Assembly (NCBI GenBank): GCA_031771865.1
Contig: JASISA010000026.1
Coordinates: 1,922,001 to 1,986,000, forward strand
Length of the DNA: 64,000 nt
From: Nothophaeocryptopus gaeumannii
Lineage: Eukaryota; Ascomycota; Dothideomycetes; Mycosphaerellales; Mycosphaerellaceae
Direction: 5' to 3'
Part shown: positions 1 through 10,776 of the stretch, in pieces
How the letters are laid out: each line of letters starts with the position of its first letter
Numbering within the stretch: the first letter of the stretch is position 1
Program-made: the position numbers and the translations under genes
Notes under the pieces: model-generated
Told to the model about the DNA's origin: nothing
Databases searched by the model: none
Seen by the model: the letters and a program-made list of their open reading frames with translations, nothing else

Positions 1-241
1 ACTCGGCGGAGAGAAGACGAGCGCTACACAGATCGCATCAGCTCAACTACATAGTTTTGCTCGCATCTTGTCACATAAACTGCGTTGTCACTTGTCATTC
101 GCTACTACGGCTACATCCGTATAGCATCCACGCGAAATTCATCTCGGCGAGACTTTATCACCGTGCCTTAAGAGAAATTCTGACACACCACGAAAACCGT
201 GTCCCCTGAATGCAAAGAATCCCAAATGTCCCGAGTGCAGC

Positions 242-391
242 ATGGCACCAACCCTCACGCCGGACGAAATCCCCGCGACTCCGAGTGGTTTCGAGAGATT
301 GCCTGCTGAGGCACCCTATGATTTCGATTACACCGACATTAGTATCCCTGAAGCCAAGCCGCGCGGGTACTCTACCATGGCCATCCTCCTG
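242..391 (+). pseudogene. 5' fragment of an unrecognised gene
   Basis: An ATG opens about 50 codons of ordinary-looking protein rich in Pro, Glu and Asp (beginning MAPTLTPDEIPATPSGFE). A GTAAGC donor-like sequence follows at 392. Beyond it the plus strand only mirrors the 3' end of the minus-strand RBR relic, whose stop lies at 455. I cannot find a second exon. The simplest reading is the first exon of a gene cut off by the RBR array or its rearrangement. A very small complete gene is the alternative. No family recognised. Confidence 0.3.
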
Positions 392-454
392 GTAAGCTCA
401 GGTCCATGCGCCCCCCTGCTGGAAGCTCCCTTCAACGTGCTTTCCTATTCAAGA

Positions 455-2330
455 TCAAGGTTCCTGGCCATACACATCTCTCAAATGCTCATCGTAAACC
501 CCCTCCCCATACCTCCCAGACGTCTTCAAGCATTCCCAACGAAGATGCACCTTGCACCCCTCGCACGTAACATGGTTGCATCCCTCCATCTTATCCAGTG
601 GTGTCTTGAATTTCGGACAGTCCTGAGTGTCATTCTGCTGCTTGTACTCGTCGAAGATTCGATTGCTTTCCACTTCCACGCATGTCAAGAGGTAGTGGAT
701 CGTGTGGCAGGAAGTGCAGATTAGTGAGATGCATCTTGGGCACACGTATGTCGTTGCTGTTGGGTCCGGTGGTGTGACGCGATAGATCGAAGGTCAGGAG
801 GGTGTCGGGCAGTAATGGCATTCTTCTAGACGGAGACAGATGTACCGGTCGAGAGAGGTTTCGAGGACGTCTTCGAGAGTCGGTTGGGGTAGATTCTTGC
901 GCAAAGTGTGCAATGAGATGGTCTGACCGCAGTATTTGGCTTGACATGCCAGGTGAAAGTCGTCATTGAGTCGTAGGCTGAGCATGACGAGTTACGAGAA
1001 GCAGTCTCTGCAGTAGTCGTGGCCGCAGGGAGGAGAAGTTGTGGTTTCCACGGGACAAAAGTAGATGGGACATTCCTGCTGCTCGACAGGCTCTTTTGCA
1101 AAATATCTCAGCTCTCGTTTGTCGATATCGATTTGAATATGAGCATCGAGACCTTTTAGTTGTAACACGCAGTCGATCTCTTTTCTTGCAAGTTCGGCGT
1201 TTTCATACGAGGAATGCCATAGTGGCTGGTCTGAGAACTCCATCCTCCGTCCTTGGAAAATCTCTTCAAGTGCATCAGCAGCTTTCGCAACCTCTTTGGC
1301 ATTTTCACCTTCAAGCGAAAGACTCACAAATCGCTCAGATGTATTACAGTCTCGGACCTTGAAGTTTACCCTGGCCTCTTGCCACTGCGATACACTCTCC
1401 TCAATCTGCTCGCGAACGTGGGCAAAGAGCTTCCTCTCAATTTTGATCATAGAACTCGTGAACAACTCCAAGGTCGATTCGTTATCGTCAAGAAAGTCAT
1501 GTCTTGTCGTTGAAGTCTCCGACGGCAGCTTCAGCATCTCCCTAATGGGCGAAGACTGCTTCGGACGTGAAGACATGACCTCTTGGAATAGGTCGTTCAT
1601 GCATGAACACTAACAGACCCTTCGTTTCAAGCAACTCCTGGGTACGCCTCTGCCGCTCCTCTATGTCGAAGCGCAGATGCTCGGCACTGAACACGAACAC
1701 CTTCGCCCGGTCGTATTCCCCAAAAATTGCGGACTCAATGTCATTCCTCGTGGCAGCGTGCGGAAGGTTCGAGATTGTGACAACGAATGGCTCAGAAACG
1801 CCCTGTGGATCCGTACTATCCACGCGAGTGCCAAGAACTCGATACCTGCCCTGATTGAACTTTCCAGAGACTCGTAATGCCGTTCCAAGGTCTTCAAAAT
1901 ATAGTCGTGCTGAAGGACGCAGATGATACCAGGCGACGAGGACTTTGGTGCGAGCCCGGTGGAGGTGGAGGCGGTGATGCGACTGCGGTGATCGATTTGT
2001 GGTCTCTGGTTCGCTTTATGAAGCCCCGAGCGATAGAGGCATCTATTGAGTTGATGTAGGCTGTCGAGGTATGTTTACTGGCAATCAAAACGATTCGAAT
2101 GGGGCACTGGGTGAAGTACCCGTAGCCAAGAGACTGCAGCCAGTGCTTGAAGGTCTCTTCATCTCGCGCAGACGATAGCCCATCGACACGGAGCGACGTA
2201 GGCTCACTCAGAAGTGATATATTTCGCACAGCAGCTGCTTCGCAGAAGTCTATTTCAGCTCCATGAATGATGCGTGTGGTGTGCTGACTCTCTGTGTAGG
2301 CTGGCTTGAGATTTCCGTTGAAGATCAAGC
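455..2330 (-). pseudogene. RBR (RING-IBR-RING) E3 ubiquitin ligase module, copy C, decayed
   Basis: Read on minus, this is the most complete of three RBR modules. About 2330-1542 is an RRM/KH-like region (ISNLPHAATRNDIESAIFG), preceded by text resembling the linker of fungal helicase-RBR proteins. Then comes a RING1 (CPIYFCPVETTTSPPCGHDYC, about 1085-1005), an IBR part with CPTP, and a RING2/IBR core (KTPLDKMEGCNHVTCEGC, about 610-560). From 1600 to 455 everything is in one frame but for two nonsense codons: TAA at 983-985 just after the RING1 and TGA at about 811 where the family has a Cys. A frameshift lies near 1605. The expected CPKC of RING2 reads CPKF and the last zinc ligands are altered. 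Intact RBR proteins move ubiquitin through a RING2 Cys thioester. This copy cannot encode one. Confidence 0.75.
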
Positions 2331-2364
2331 AGAGGATCGCGAATTCTGTCTGAGTGACTTCTCT

Positions 2365-3955
2365 TTAACGAGGCTTCTCTGAAAGAGTCGGAGACATCTC
2401 GAAGGGCGAAAATGGCGGCAGAACCTCCGTGCGTCTTCCAAGTGAGTCAAGGAAATTGAGCTCATTGTGCGGACATGAACACCGGATAATTCCAATCTCT
2501 TGCTGAAGCACATCAATGATCTCAACATCATGCGCTCGTCTCTTGCTCTTTGTCACAGCTTTCATATCCATACTGTTCATGACACCTCGAACAAACACCC
2601 ACAAGGCAGTTGACGCATGTATGAATCGTATCGCACTCTTCCTTCATCCCCACAGGTCGATAGAGATACCCACAGCCTTCAGTCGGACAACTTCTAACCT
2701 CATTAGGATGATTGATCATGTACAAACGTGGCGAAATCTCCAGATTCTGCTCGAACAGCACTCGAGGCATTGAGTTTCTCATTTCTGAGATTGATAGATG
2801 GTGTTGACACTCCGAATCCACACCACAGAAGACGGCGCGGTCGCCGTCCGGACCAGCGAATCTATAGAGCTCGTTGAATCGTGCTCTGCATCCGCAGTGT
2901 CCGCGGTCAGACCGGACGCACTCTCGTGGGCCTGAGCCGCAGATTTTGCAGTCGTCCTCGCAGATCACTTGGTCGGCGTCGGTAAGGCCTTCAGATGAAA
3001 TAGATTCCAGCTGCTCAATCACTGCTGTCGTTACTGGAGCGAGTCTGGTTGGCCAACCGAAACATCGATCTCTCGTACGCAGTCGTCCCATTCCAGACGA
3101 CCTCGGTACTTGGATGCGATGTGTTCGATTGCTGTCCGTTTTGCGTTGGTACCCAAGTGTGATGACCAGACATATAGCTTGTGCTCCTAGATAGTTTGTC
3201 CCTCAAACATTGCACAGACATTCTTGACGCCAATGGCAACAAGATCTGATCTCTCGAAGGATATTCTGACGTACGTCCTCGCACATAAATGCACTACCCT
3301 GAGCGGTTCGAGATCTTTGGGGTTTTTTGGTATATCGTTCTAAACGATCACGGACGTCGCGATAGAGCCTCTTCGGTGCAACAATGATGCTGGAAGGAGT
3401 AAGCTGGACTGTAAAGCAAACTCCTTGAAGAGTTTCCAGGCTCTTTCCATGCAGCTGCCTCCATATCTCCTTGGCGTTGAAGCAGTGCTTGTACCTGAAA
3501 TGAACGTCGTTCACTCCGTCATTGCAATATAATTCCAGCTCCTGTGCGAAATGCCTGATCTTTGTCAGCCTAGCGCATACAAGTCTTCTCGACGAAAATC
3601 TGCCACAATGATCCCCTCGTCTTCGTATCCGAACCCGAAGTAGGCTAGCGAGAGGACCAATGGCTCTCTCGATATCAGCTTCTGTGGCGTCGGCGGGGAC
3701 GTTTAAAAGAAGCACAAAGCATGCGAATTCTGTCCAGTTTTGAAGAGATTGAGGTTCGGATGCAACACAGGCTGTGCCTTTGATCTTGTATGCGCCAGTT
3801 TTGAAGAAGTCGCTGATCACCTGGCCCATGTGCTTCTCTACGGCCAAGATGTCAATCTGTCGATCTGGCTCGGTCCAAGTGATGTAGCCAGATGTGCACT
3901 GTACTCGCCGTAAGATGTTCCAGGAGGGCAAACCTGGAGCGTCCGTGGAAGCCAA
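2365..3955 (-). pseudogene. RBR E3 ubiquitin ligase module, copy B, decayed and lacking RING2
   Basis: A second module lies upstream (in transcription) of copy C. The open stretch 3955-3203 carries an RRM-like motif (LLLNVPADATEADIERAIG) matching the corresponding part of copy C. A frame change follows. 3091-2528 holds a degenerate RING1 (CKICGSGPRECV, with GHCGC where CGHxYC is expected) and a well-kept IBR (CPTEGCGYLYRP and CVNCLVGVCSRCHEQYG). The frame stops at 2528 and the final open piece (2604-2365) has no recognisable RING2. The gene is broken in several frames and lacks the catalytic domain. Its similarity in order and motifs to copy C points to an old tandem duplication. Confidence 0.65.
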
Positions 3956-3959
3956 TAGC

Positions 3960-4531
3960 TTTCCTGCTTTCCTGCTTTATCTCCCGGATACTCCTTGAAT
4001 CTGACACTCGCGCGTCTCTCGTCCGGTATCTTGTGAGAGGTAGACAGAGTACGCTGGTGCGTCGTATCCCGTGGTCCTGAACAGAGACACAGCCGCAGCC
4101 TTGAAGATCCCACATGGAAGGCAAGCAACACGAACTGCACTCATCTCAGAAGCGAGCGCTATGCTAGTGACACGAGCTCCAGCTCCATATTCCACCACAG
4201 CTCCTCTGAAGTATCGCGTTGTGGTTTTCGGGTAAGCGGCAGTCCAGATGGCCGCATTGTAGTGCGACTCTTTCTCTGCCGGTTATCGATGTGAAGCAGG
4301 TGCAGCAATCTCCGTCTTCGAAGGCAGGTTCCGGAGAACCCTGTGGTCGTTGGAGTAGGGAAGCGAGGAGGTGATCTCCTGCAGAAGAGGTATGCAGAGC
4401 GGCGACTCGAGTACATCGTTCCATAGAGGTATGGCTGACCGCGAGTCCGCTCCGTAAGAACACTCTTGCCTTGTATCAGCTCCGCGACATCTTCTCGAGC
4501 TGTCGCCACGTTGGCAGCATCGGCGGGCCAA
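3960..4531 (-). pseudogene. RING-like fragment, possible third RBR copy (A)
   Basis: Minus-strand pieces in different frames include a RING1-like run (CCTCFTSITGRERVALQCGH followed by LDC, about 4330-4260). It is preceded by a hydrophobic-helical stretch (ESPLCIPLLQEITSSLPYS) in another frame. Downstream text (ASEMSAVRVACLPCGIFKAA) may be the part after RING1. No single frame joins these. It sits directly 5' of copy B on the same strand, so a third, most degraded member of the array is likely. A separate RING-protein relic is possible. Confidence 0.45.
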
Positions 4532-4539
4532 ATTTTGAG

Positions 4540-5479
4540 CAGACTACGGGTTTGCTGCCGCCTTTCACCTCGATGTCCATCCGCGTACCGATATTATCTT
4601 TGTGCCATGATTCATGTAACGAGTGTACACTTTCTTTCAACCATTCGTAGATGCGGACTTAGAGACGCAAGATGTACGAGTATATTTGATCCAGCTCTAG
4701 AGACGTTCGGGAATCGAGTCCTGACAGTGCCTATCAAGCGTAGCAAGAGCTAGCGAAGTAGCATTTTGCGGTACAAACACCCGAAGATCGTTGTACCTGA
4801 GTATCAGTCAGCTTTGCTTTTAGATATATATCCTGCAGCCAATATTCGACTGAGGACCGCACCACGCAATAGACATTGCCGCCTGCACGATGGAATAATT
4901 GAGTCCCGGTGGGCGTGTCGTTAAGACCCGTGATTGAATCATTCAATTCCCAAGTACAAGTACTACCGAGAATGCTTCTCAGCTCGAAATAGCACCATGA
5001 AGGTCAAGGCCATATTTGCGACACCTCATCTGTCTCCGCGCCTAGTTTTTACTGACCTGATTTGAATATGTGAAAGACTCCACCGGCAGAATCAACGTCG
5101 TCGCAGTACAGCTCCCAATGACAGATCGGGGGAGCCCTCCACTTGATCGCAAGCAGATCGCACTTCACTTCGTGAGAGATCGCCCAGGTCGGGATGTTCG
5201 GAGTCAAGTACTGTGTGGCAAGTAAGTTGTCTTTGCAAAGGCTTCAAAACTCTTCGGCGGAGTCAGCGTCAGTGAGAGAGACGTGAGCGGCTATTTGTTG
5301 GCCGTTTCTGTGCACAACGGCGTCGATGATTTTGGCGAATAGCTGTGGTCTCAAAGTCTGCAGAGTCTGCAGAGTCTGGACGATTGACCGTTGCGTGATT
5401 CCAGAGAACGCAGTGGACCTCGCAAGCCCTCAACTTCGATTGTGGCGAGTTCAAAAATCAGGGCGATTCGGCGGAACGT
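4540..5479. other. Intergenic, no gene recognised
   Basis: Only short overlapping open frames on both strands, none resembling a protein family. One triplet-like GTCTGCAGA repeat at about 5356-5375 is the only local pattern noticed. Confidence 0.5.
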
Positions 5480-6048
5480 TCAATTGTCTCCGAATAACAA
5501 TAGTGCACCACTCAGTACTCGATGTGTCCGCGGGTTATCAATGAGATCACCGTCTTGGTTGGAAGCTCGCAGTGCTTGCGAGGCGTGTTGATAAAGACAT
5601 TTCCGCTTCGCACAATCCCGATGTCGAGAGCTCGGGCATTGGATTGGGGCGCAGAAGCTGCGCAGGGTAAGATACATGGGCGCTTGTGATTCCGACACCG
5701 ATGACAGGGGCCACTCGCCGGTGCCTTGTCCATTTGAGCTCATTGCCAGCAATGACTCTGCTGAAATTGAAATACAAAGTAAACGAGTGTTATTGTGAAA
5801 CCGAAAACGAACCAGTCGATGGGATTCCAAATGATCATGGCCAGCACGAGCACTCCCGGTGGTAAAGAGTCGAAACGCGGAATCGAAGAGATTGGCGAAG
5901 AGAATGTCAACATACAGCCCGATGACGGCGTTCGAGAATAAGCAGTTATACGGGCGGCGCATCGAGAGCGCTGGGGCCAGACTTTGGTATGCGAGCACTC
6001 TTGATTCTGGCTGACTGAGCCACTGAGAAGCCGGGCCTTTTTTTGCAA
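5480..6048 (-). pseudogene. Possible frameshifted small membrane protein
   Basis: Two overlapping minus frames each contain part of a convincing hydrophobic protein. One has NCLFSNAVIGLYVDILFANL. The next frame continues with VLVLAMIIWNPIDWFVFGF and a further hydrophobic run ITLVYFVFQF. They would join by a one-base slip near 5855. This would give about three membrane segments. Later frames are not convincing. No family recognised, and chance hydrophobicity cannot be excluded. Confidence 0.25.
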
Positions 6049-6422
6049 ATTGTGACGTCTGTCGTAGTCAGCGTCATGTATGAAGAAGCCTCACCCATAC
6101 GCTCCTGCAAGTGAATGTGAGTAAACTGATCTCATCGTTGCTGTCGTACACAAGCTTGTATCATAGTATCGTATCATAACACTCATTCGCGTGCCCATCT
6201 TACCCCAAGAACTCCATATTCCATCTCGATATCGTTCGAACTCATATATATATCACAAACGGCATTGTAAACTCATCCGTAGGACCTGCAGCAACGCACA
6301 CCAGTCAGCTAATCAATCGTCCAGAAGTACAATGCCACCTTGGGAGCTCCGCAACACCCACGGTAGCCAGACGGTCTCTGGAGCAACACAGTGTGTCAGG
6401 ATAGGTCTCAGCGACAATTGTC

Positions 6423-8087
6423 TTAAAAGTAGGCGAGTGGCGTACTGGACGACTTCTCCTCTTCCAGCTCGTCGCATTCTTTCCAGAATGCTGTGGGGCC
6501 TGCTGGGCCGTGCATGTCGTAGTCCCTGGGAAATGTGTCAGTATGCGATATTTTTGAGGGTGTAGAGTTGAGACCGACTTGTCGAACCAGTTGCCCAAGA
6601 CACCGCGTGCTGAGCGCAAGCCACCGACCTGAATGCCTTCGCTTCGCCATCTCTCTTCGCCGTGGAAGATGGAAAACGTAGTCCAGCGAATCTCTCCCTC
6701 GGGTGTCTGTCTGACAGTTCCTGCGCAAGTCAGTATCAAATGCCTCACTCCAACAAGGGACGCGGTACCTCGAATCCTCGAATTGGCGTTAGGATCCCAG
6801 CTCGCATGGAGACTCCGACTTGTCCCTCGAAAGTGCACAACTGGCAATCGCTCGCCCTGGAAGTTACTCCAATTCATGCCGTCCTCCTCTTCATCCTCGT
6901 CGCCGCTGCCCGGAGGCTCGATTCGGGTGACTTGCAACTTGATGCGAATCAGTCGAATAGCTACATGGAGAAATGAACGAATTAGTACACGCGGACAAAC
7001 GTACAGTTTCCTCTAGAGTTATCAAACCTTCTTCCGTGTCAATCGGCTCGCGAAGCTGATCGTCCGGTATGCGCTCGCTGAAGTTGAAGGTGTACAGGTC
7101 GTTGTAGTCAAGGAAGCAGACCACGCGCATCCAGCTGCCGCTGACGCCGTATGGGTCCAAAGCATCTAAGCTAAGTGCTAGTTCGCGAATCTTGGACATC
7201 TCTTCATCCATCTCTTTCGTCGGGCCTATCCGAGGCGCCGACTTGTAGCTGCCGGGCGTCGCGCCGACGAACGGGTCTGTCCATACCATGGGAAAGCGAC
7301 CGTCGCTGCGGTCGGTGAACTTCCGCAGGTTGAAGCCGAGTACGATCATAATAGCCTCGACTTTCTCCCAGTCTACCCGCTGTGACCCGTCGTTCATGAA
7401 CGGACCCCAGAGCGTGTGATCTGTGTACTCTCGCAAGTCGTAGACTTTGCTGCGAGCGAAGGTATGCGTGAGGCGGCTCGTGGTGTGTGATCGCGTGCAT
7501 TCGGATGGTGCGAGTCTGTGATCGGCCTGAAGCAGAGAGAAGAAGGATCGGGAAGGAACGATATCGATCGGTACGCCGTACAAGCAGTGCAGCTTGGCAC
7601 TCATCTGTCGGAGTTCGGGTGTATCGGCCTGACTCTGGTCATCTCCGCCAGCTCTTCCAGGTGCAAATAACGATGAAGCACACAGGAAGCTGTCCACGTT
7701 GTCGGTATCCCGGAATGCATCCTCCAGCAGCTGGAGGTTCCTGCTCTCCTCATGATCGAAGCTCGCCGTGTCCACCAGTGTGTTAATCTCCTCAGCAACA
7801 TATCCCAGCTGATCCTTCTTGACGTCTCTGTTCTCCGTCTCGAGTAGCTTCTCCAGCTTCACCATGCGATGTACCCATTCCTCCCAATCTGGCTCTTCCT
7901 TCAGTCGAGTCGGCTCATCGTACCGTCGGGTGTAGAGGTCCTTGTGGAGCAAACGGTTGCCGCGGATGTAACTGTGAAGGGCTCGGCATGAGTTGGACAG
8001 AGCAGACAAATCGGCAGGCTCGATCTCGGTGAAGATGCAGTGGAGGAGCTCGTGGGAGAGCTCCAGTAGGGAGGCCATCGGCGTCAT
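6423..8087 (-). CDS. F-box domain protein
   Basis: Four exons on minus: 8087-7028, 6960-6769, 6720-6579, 6525-6423. The introns (67, 48 and 53 bp) have GT-AG ends and keep the frame. The protein is about 498 residues. Residues 5-45 form an F-box (LLELSHELLHCIFTEIEPAD, then LSALSNSCRAL), the motif that docks Skp1 in SCF ubiquitin ligases. The rest is the charged, WD-poor body common in fungal F-box proteins of unknown target, with an acidic stretch (GDEDEEEDG) after the first intron. The start is the second-frame ATG directly before the F-box. Specificity cannot be inferred. Confidence 0.85.
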
Positions 8088-8502
8088 CGCATTGGGTTGG
8101 GGTCGGGAGGTCAGTCCTTATACACGATCCCTTGGCACAGTTTCGGCCGTGAGGTGAAGGACGGATGAGCGAAATGCGGTGCTCAGTAGATCAATGTGTA
8201 AGCGGAGATTGGGAGGTACTGTTCCATCTATATGTCGTTGGGAATGCTCTCACCTCCTCCATCTCACCAACGCACACCATATCACCACTTATCTCCGAGC
8301 GAGCGGGGGTTCCATGCACTATTCTACATCTACTCTAGTGCCTGAGGCGTTTCCTCAAACCCCATTCACTCACTGACATCAACATCGACACCGCAAGCTA
8401 TCACATGCGAGAGCAGTGCTGGAATGAGGACACGACAATACGATATGGGAGCTCAAGCTTCAAGAGATCAGTTTCAGATCACAACGACATTGATCTCTCT
8501 CT
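8088..8502. other. Intergenic between F-box gene and lyase-like gene
   Basis: Holds the F-box gene promoter (minus start at 8087) and the 3' end of the lyase-like gene. A CT-rich run at about 8491-8503 lies at the stop of the latter. Nothing else seen. Confidence 0.5.
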
Positions 8503-10176
8503 CTACTTCACAACATCCGTAATCTCCAAACCCCCCACAACATCAAAGAAAGCATCAGCCAGATAATCACCCCTAGCTGTCGGCTTCCCATACTTATCCG
8601 TCGCCATACCCTTGATCGCCGGCTCCGCAACATCCCTCATATACCCAGCGATACCCTCCTTCTTGAACTTCTCCGCAAACTGCTTAGCGTGCAGAGAAAG
8701 ACCTTGCGTGGCCCAGATGGGCTGCACTTGCCAGACAATACCAAACTTGGCTATGTCTGATGGGAAATTTTCGAATTCGGTTGGGGTGTAGCCGGCTTTG
8801 AGAAAGTCGTAGGCTCCGACGTAGCCGAAAGCGAAGAGGCGGTTGGGAAAGACGGCGCGGACTGAGGTATGGAAGTTGTGCATGTCTTTCTTGTCTGGTG
8901 AATATGTCAGCTAGAAATCCCGAGTGGAACGAGGTCGATACCTACTAGGCTTATCTTGTCGGCTCCAAGTCACGTCGCCAAGCGGCGCAGCGAGGATGGC
9001 TCGATCAATGACCTGCTTGGTGCACCATTGCCACATATACTGGCCCATGGGTAGCCGGGGCAGCTCCCAGTCAAAGAAGACATCTTTGCCACTGAGGTGC
9101 TTCTTAGCTAGCTTACGCCGGTCCTGGAGGGCGACGATCTTGCCTTTGACTTCCTTCGCGTAAGCAGAATACTCTTCTTCCGAGGCGAGAGCCTTGACAG
9201 CCTCATCGAATGTCTTCAAGCCCGCCTTGGCTTTCCATTCCGATTTCACCACGAGATAGCCATTGCCGTCTGCCTTGCCCTTCTCAATTGCTTGATTGAA
9301 AGATTCGATGTCATTAGTCGCGCCCAGGACATATGGATGGTCTCTTGGATCCACAACGCTGTTGATGAACTCGGCATTGTCGCTGTCGCACCGGCACAGG
9401 AGCATGGTATCAACACCTAGGATGTCAAAAGTCATTCGGACAGTCGTCAAGCGATTCAGATACTCAGACGTCGGAACAATAGTCCGACCCTCGCCAGTCG
9501 TGAATTTCTTCAAGCCCAGAGCCAAATCGTCGATATGGATCATGGCAACTCCGGATTCGACGAAAGATCTCACCATCTTCACACATCCAGTCAATGTCCC
9601 GAAACCCATATCAGCATCGGCGATGATTGGAAGCATGTAGTCGATACACTCGAGGTCCTTCCGGTCTGCCTTCGAGTACCGAAGACGCATCTGTGTTTGT
9701 CGCTGATCATGCCAAAGCTGCGTATTGAAAATTCGCTTCACCACAGAAGGTACGAGGTCGGCAGGGTAATCTGCATGGTCGGCTCCGGGCCAGGCTGCTT
9801 GCGAGAGACCGCACAGTGCTCCGGAGACGTAGATGGTTTGCAAGCTCTTGGCCATCTCTTTCGCAATGAGTGGTTCGGTGGTGCCGAACGTGAGCTCGTA
9901 AGTTCCATTCTTGTTGTGCTCGTTGAGGATGTTCCAGAGCTTGCGACCTTGAGCGCTGGAAGGATACTCGATCTTGAAGCCGATGTTGCGGAGAGCTGCG
10001 ATTGCTTTGGCCGAGTAGGGCCTTGGCTTGTCAGTCTGGTCTTCGCGAACACCGCTTCTTCAGACGACCAACCGCTTGATGTGTTTCTGTCGATCTGTCT
10101 GCCACCATTGCTCGATGTCTTTCACCTCTGCCTCGAAAGCAGATGCTTCCTCACTCACACTGGACCACTTTTGCAT
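8503..10176 (-). CDS. Isocitrate lyase / PEP-mutase superfamily protein lacking the catalytic cysteine
   Basis: Three exons on minus: 10176-10073, 10021-8946, 8894-8503 (51-bp introns, phases agree), giving 523 residues, the usual fungal isocitrate-lyase length. The fold is recognisable throughout: an N-terminal FKIEYPSSAQG..KLW stretch, YVSGALCGLSQAAWPGADHA, the metal-site IIADADMGFGTLTG (about 168-180), IHIDD (196-200) and DPRDHPYVLGAT. Isocitrate and methylisocitrate lyases carry K-K-C-G-H in the flexible active-site loop. Here residues 206-210 read K-K-F-T-T, so both the catalytic Cys and the following Gly-His are gone, and the family HIED is HIDD. It therefore probably does not perform the classical cleavage, though it may act on another substrate. 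It shares a 600-bp divergent promoter region with the aminotransferase. Confidence 0.85.
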
Positions 10177-10776
10177 GATGAATGTTAGTATGTGACTTTA
10201 CGAGGTAAGCTTTTCCAAGACGGAAGTGATAAACCAGTGCTAAGATTGAGCTTCTAAGGCCAGTGTTCACTTGTTTAGCTCCTACTGTACCTGAACATCA
10301 TGGTGCTTTGCCCGCTTGGCCATGCCGTTCTCGCAGGCTGCTGTCCCTATCAGCATATGGAGCGACGGCGAGCGAGGCGACCATATCCATCGCATATGTC
10401 GCCTGACGGAAGCGGACAAGGTCTCGATGGAGTTGATGGAGCGGTAGTTTATGCAAGAAGCAGGAAGCAGCGGCAAGCTTGAACTCACTCGGCCGATACC
10501 AAGACCGAAGTTGTGCCCACGGGCAGATCCTTGTCACAATCAAGGGTACCAGGGGTAGCTGGAACTACAACATCGACTTCTCCCCCCTATCGATCCTCAA
10601 GATGCCGTGCCATTGAAGGCGCGGGCAAGTGAGTATGTTGTTCAACACGAGCGGGCAAGAATCGCCTGGTGATCTTGCGGGCCGTATGCGGCCGTACTTT
10701 CGTGCAACAACCCTCAATCCGTGAAGCAAACAAACCTTGCACCAAGTCGTGCGCAAGTAGGTACAGTATTCTCACA
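10177..10776. promoter_or_regulatory. Divergent promoter region, lyase-like gene / aminotransferase
   Basis: Six hundred bases separate two divergent ATGs (10176 minus, 10777 plus). No gene is convincing inside. The arrangement would let one regulatory region serve both genes. That is inferred from layout only, since I recognise no defined operator. Confidence 0.45.

Noticed and set aside
10669..10776. Upstream in-frame extension of the aminotransferase as a targeting peptide
   Set aside because: It begins at a non-ATG codon in the open frame, and no upstream ATG precedes 10777 in frame.
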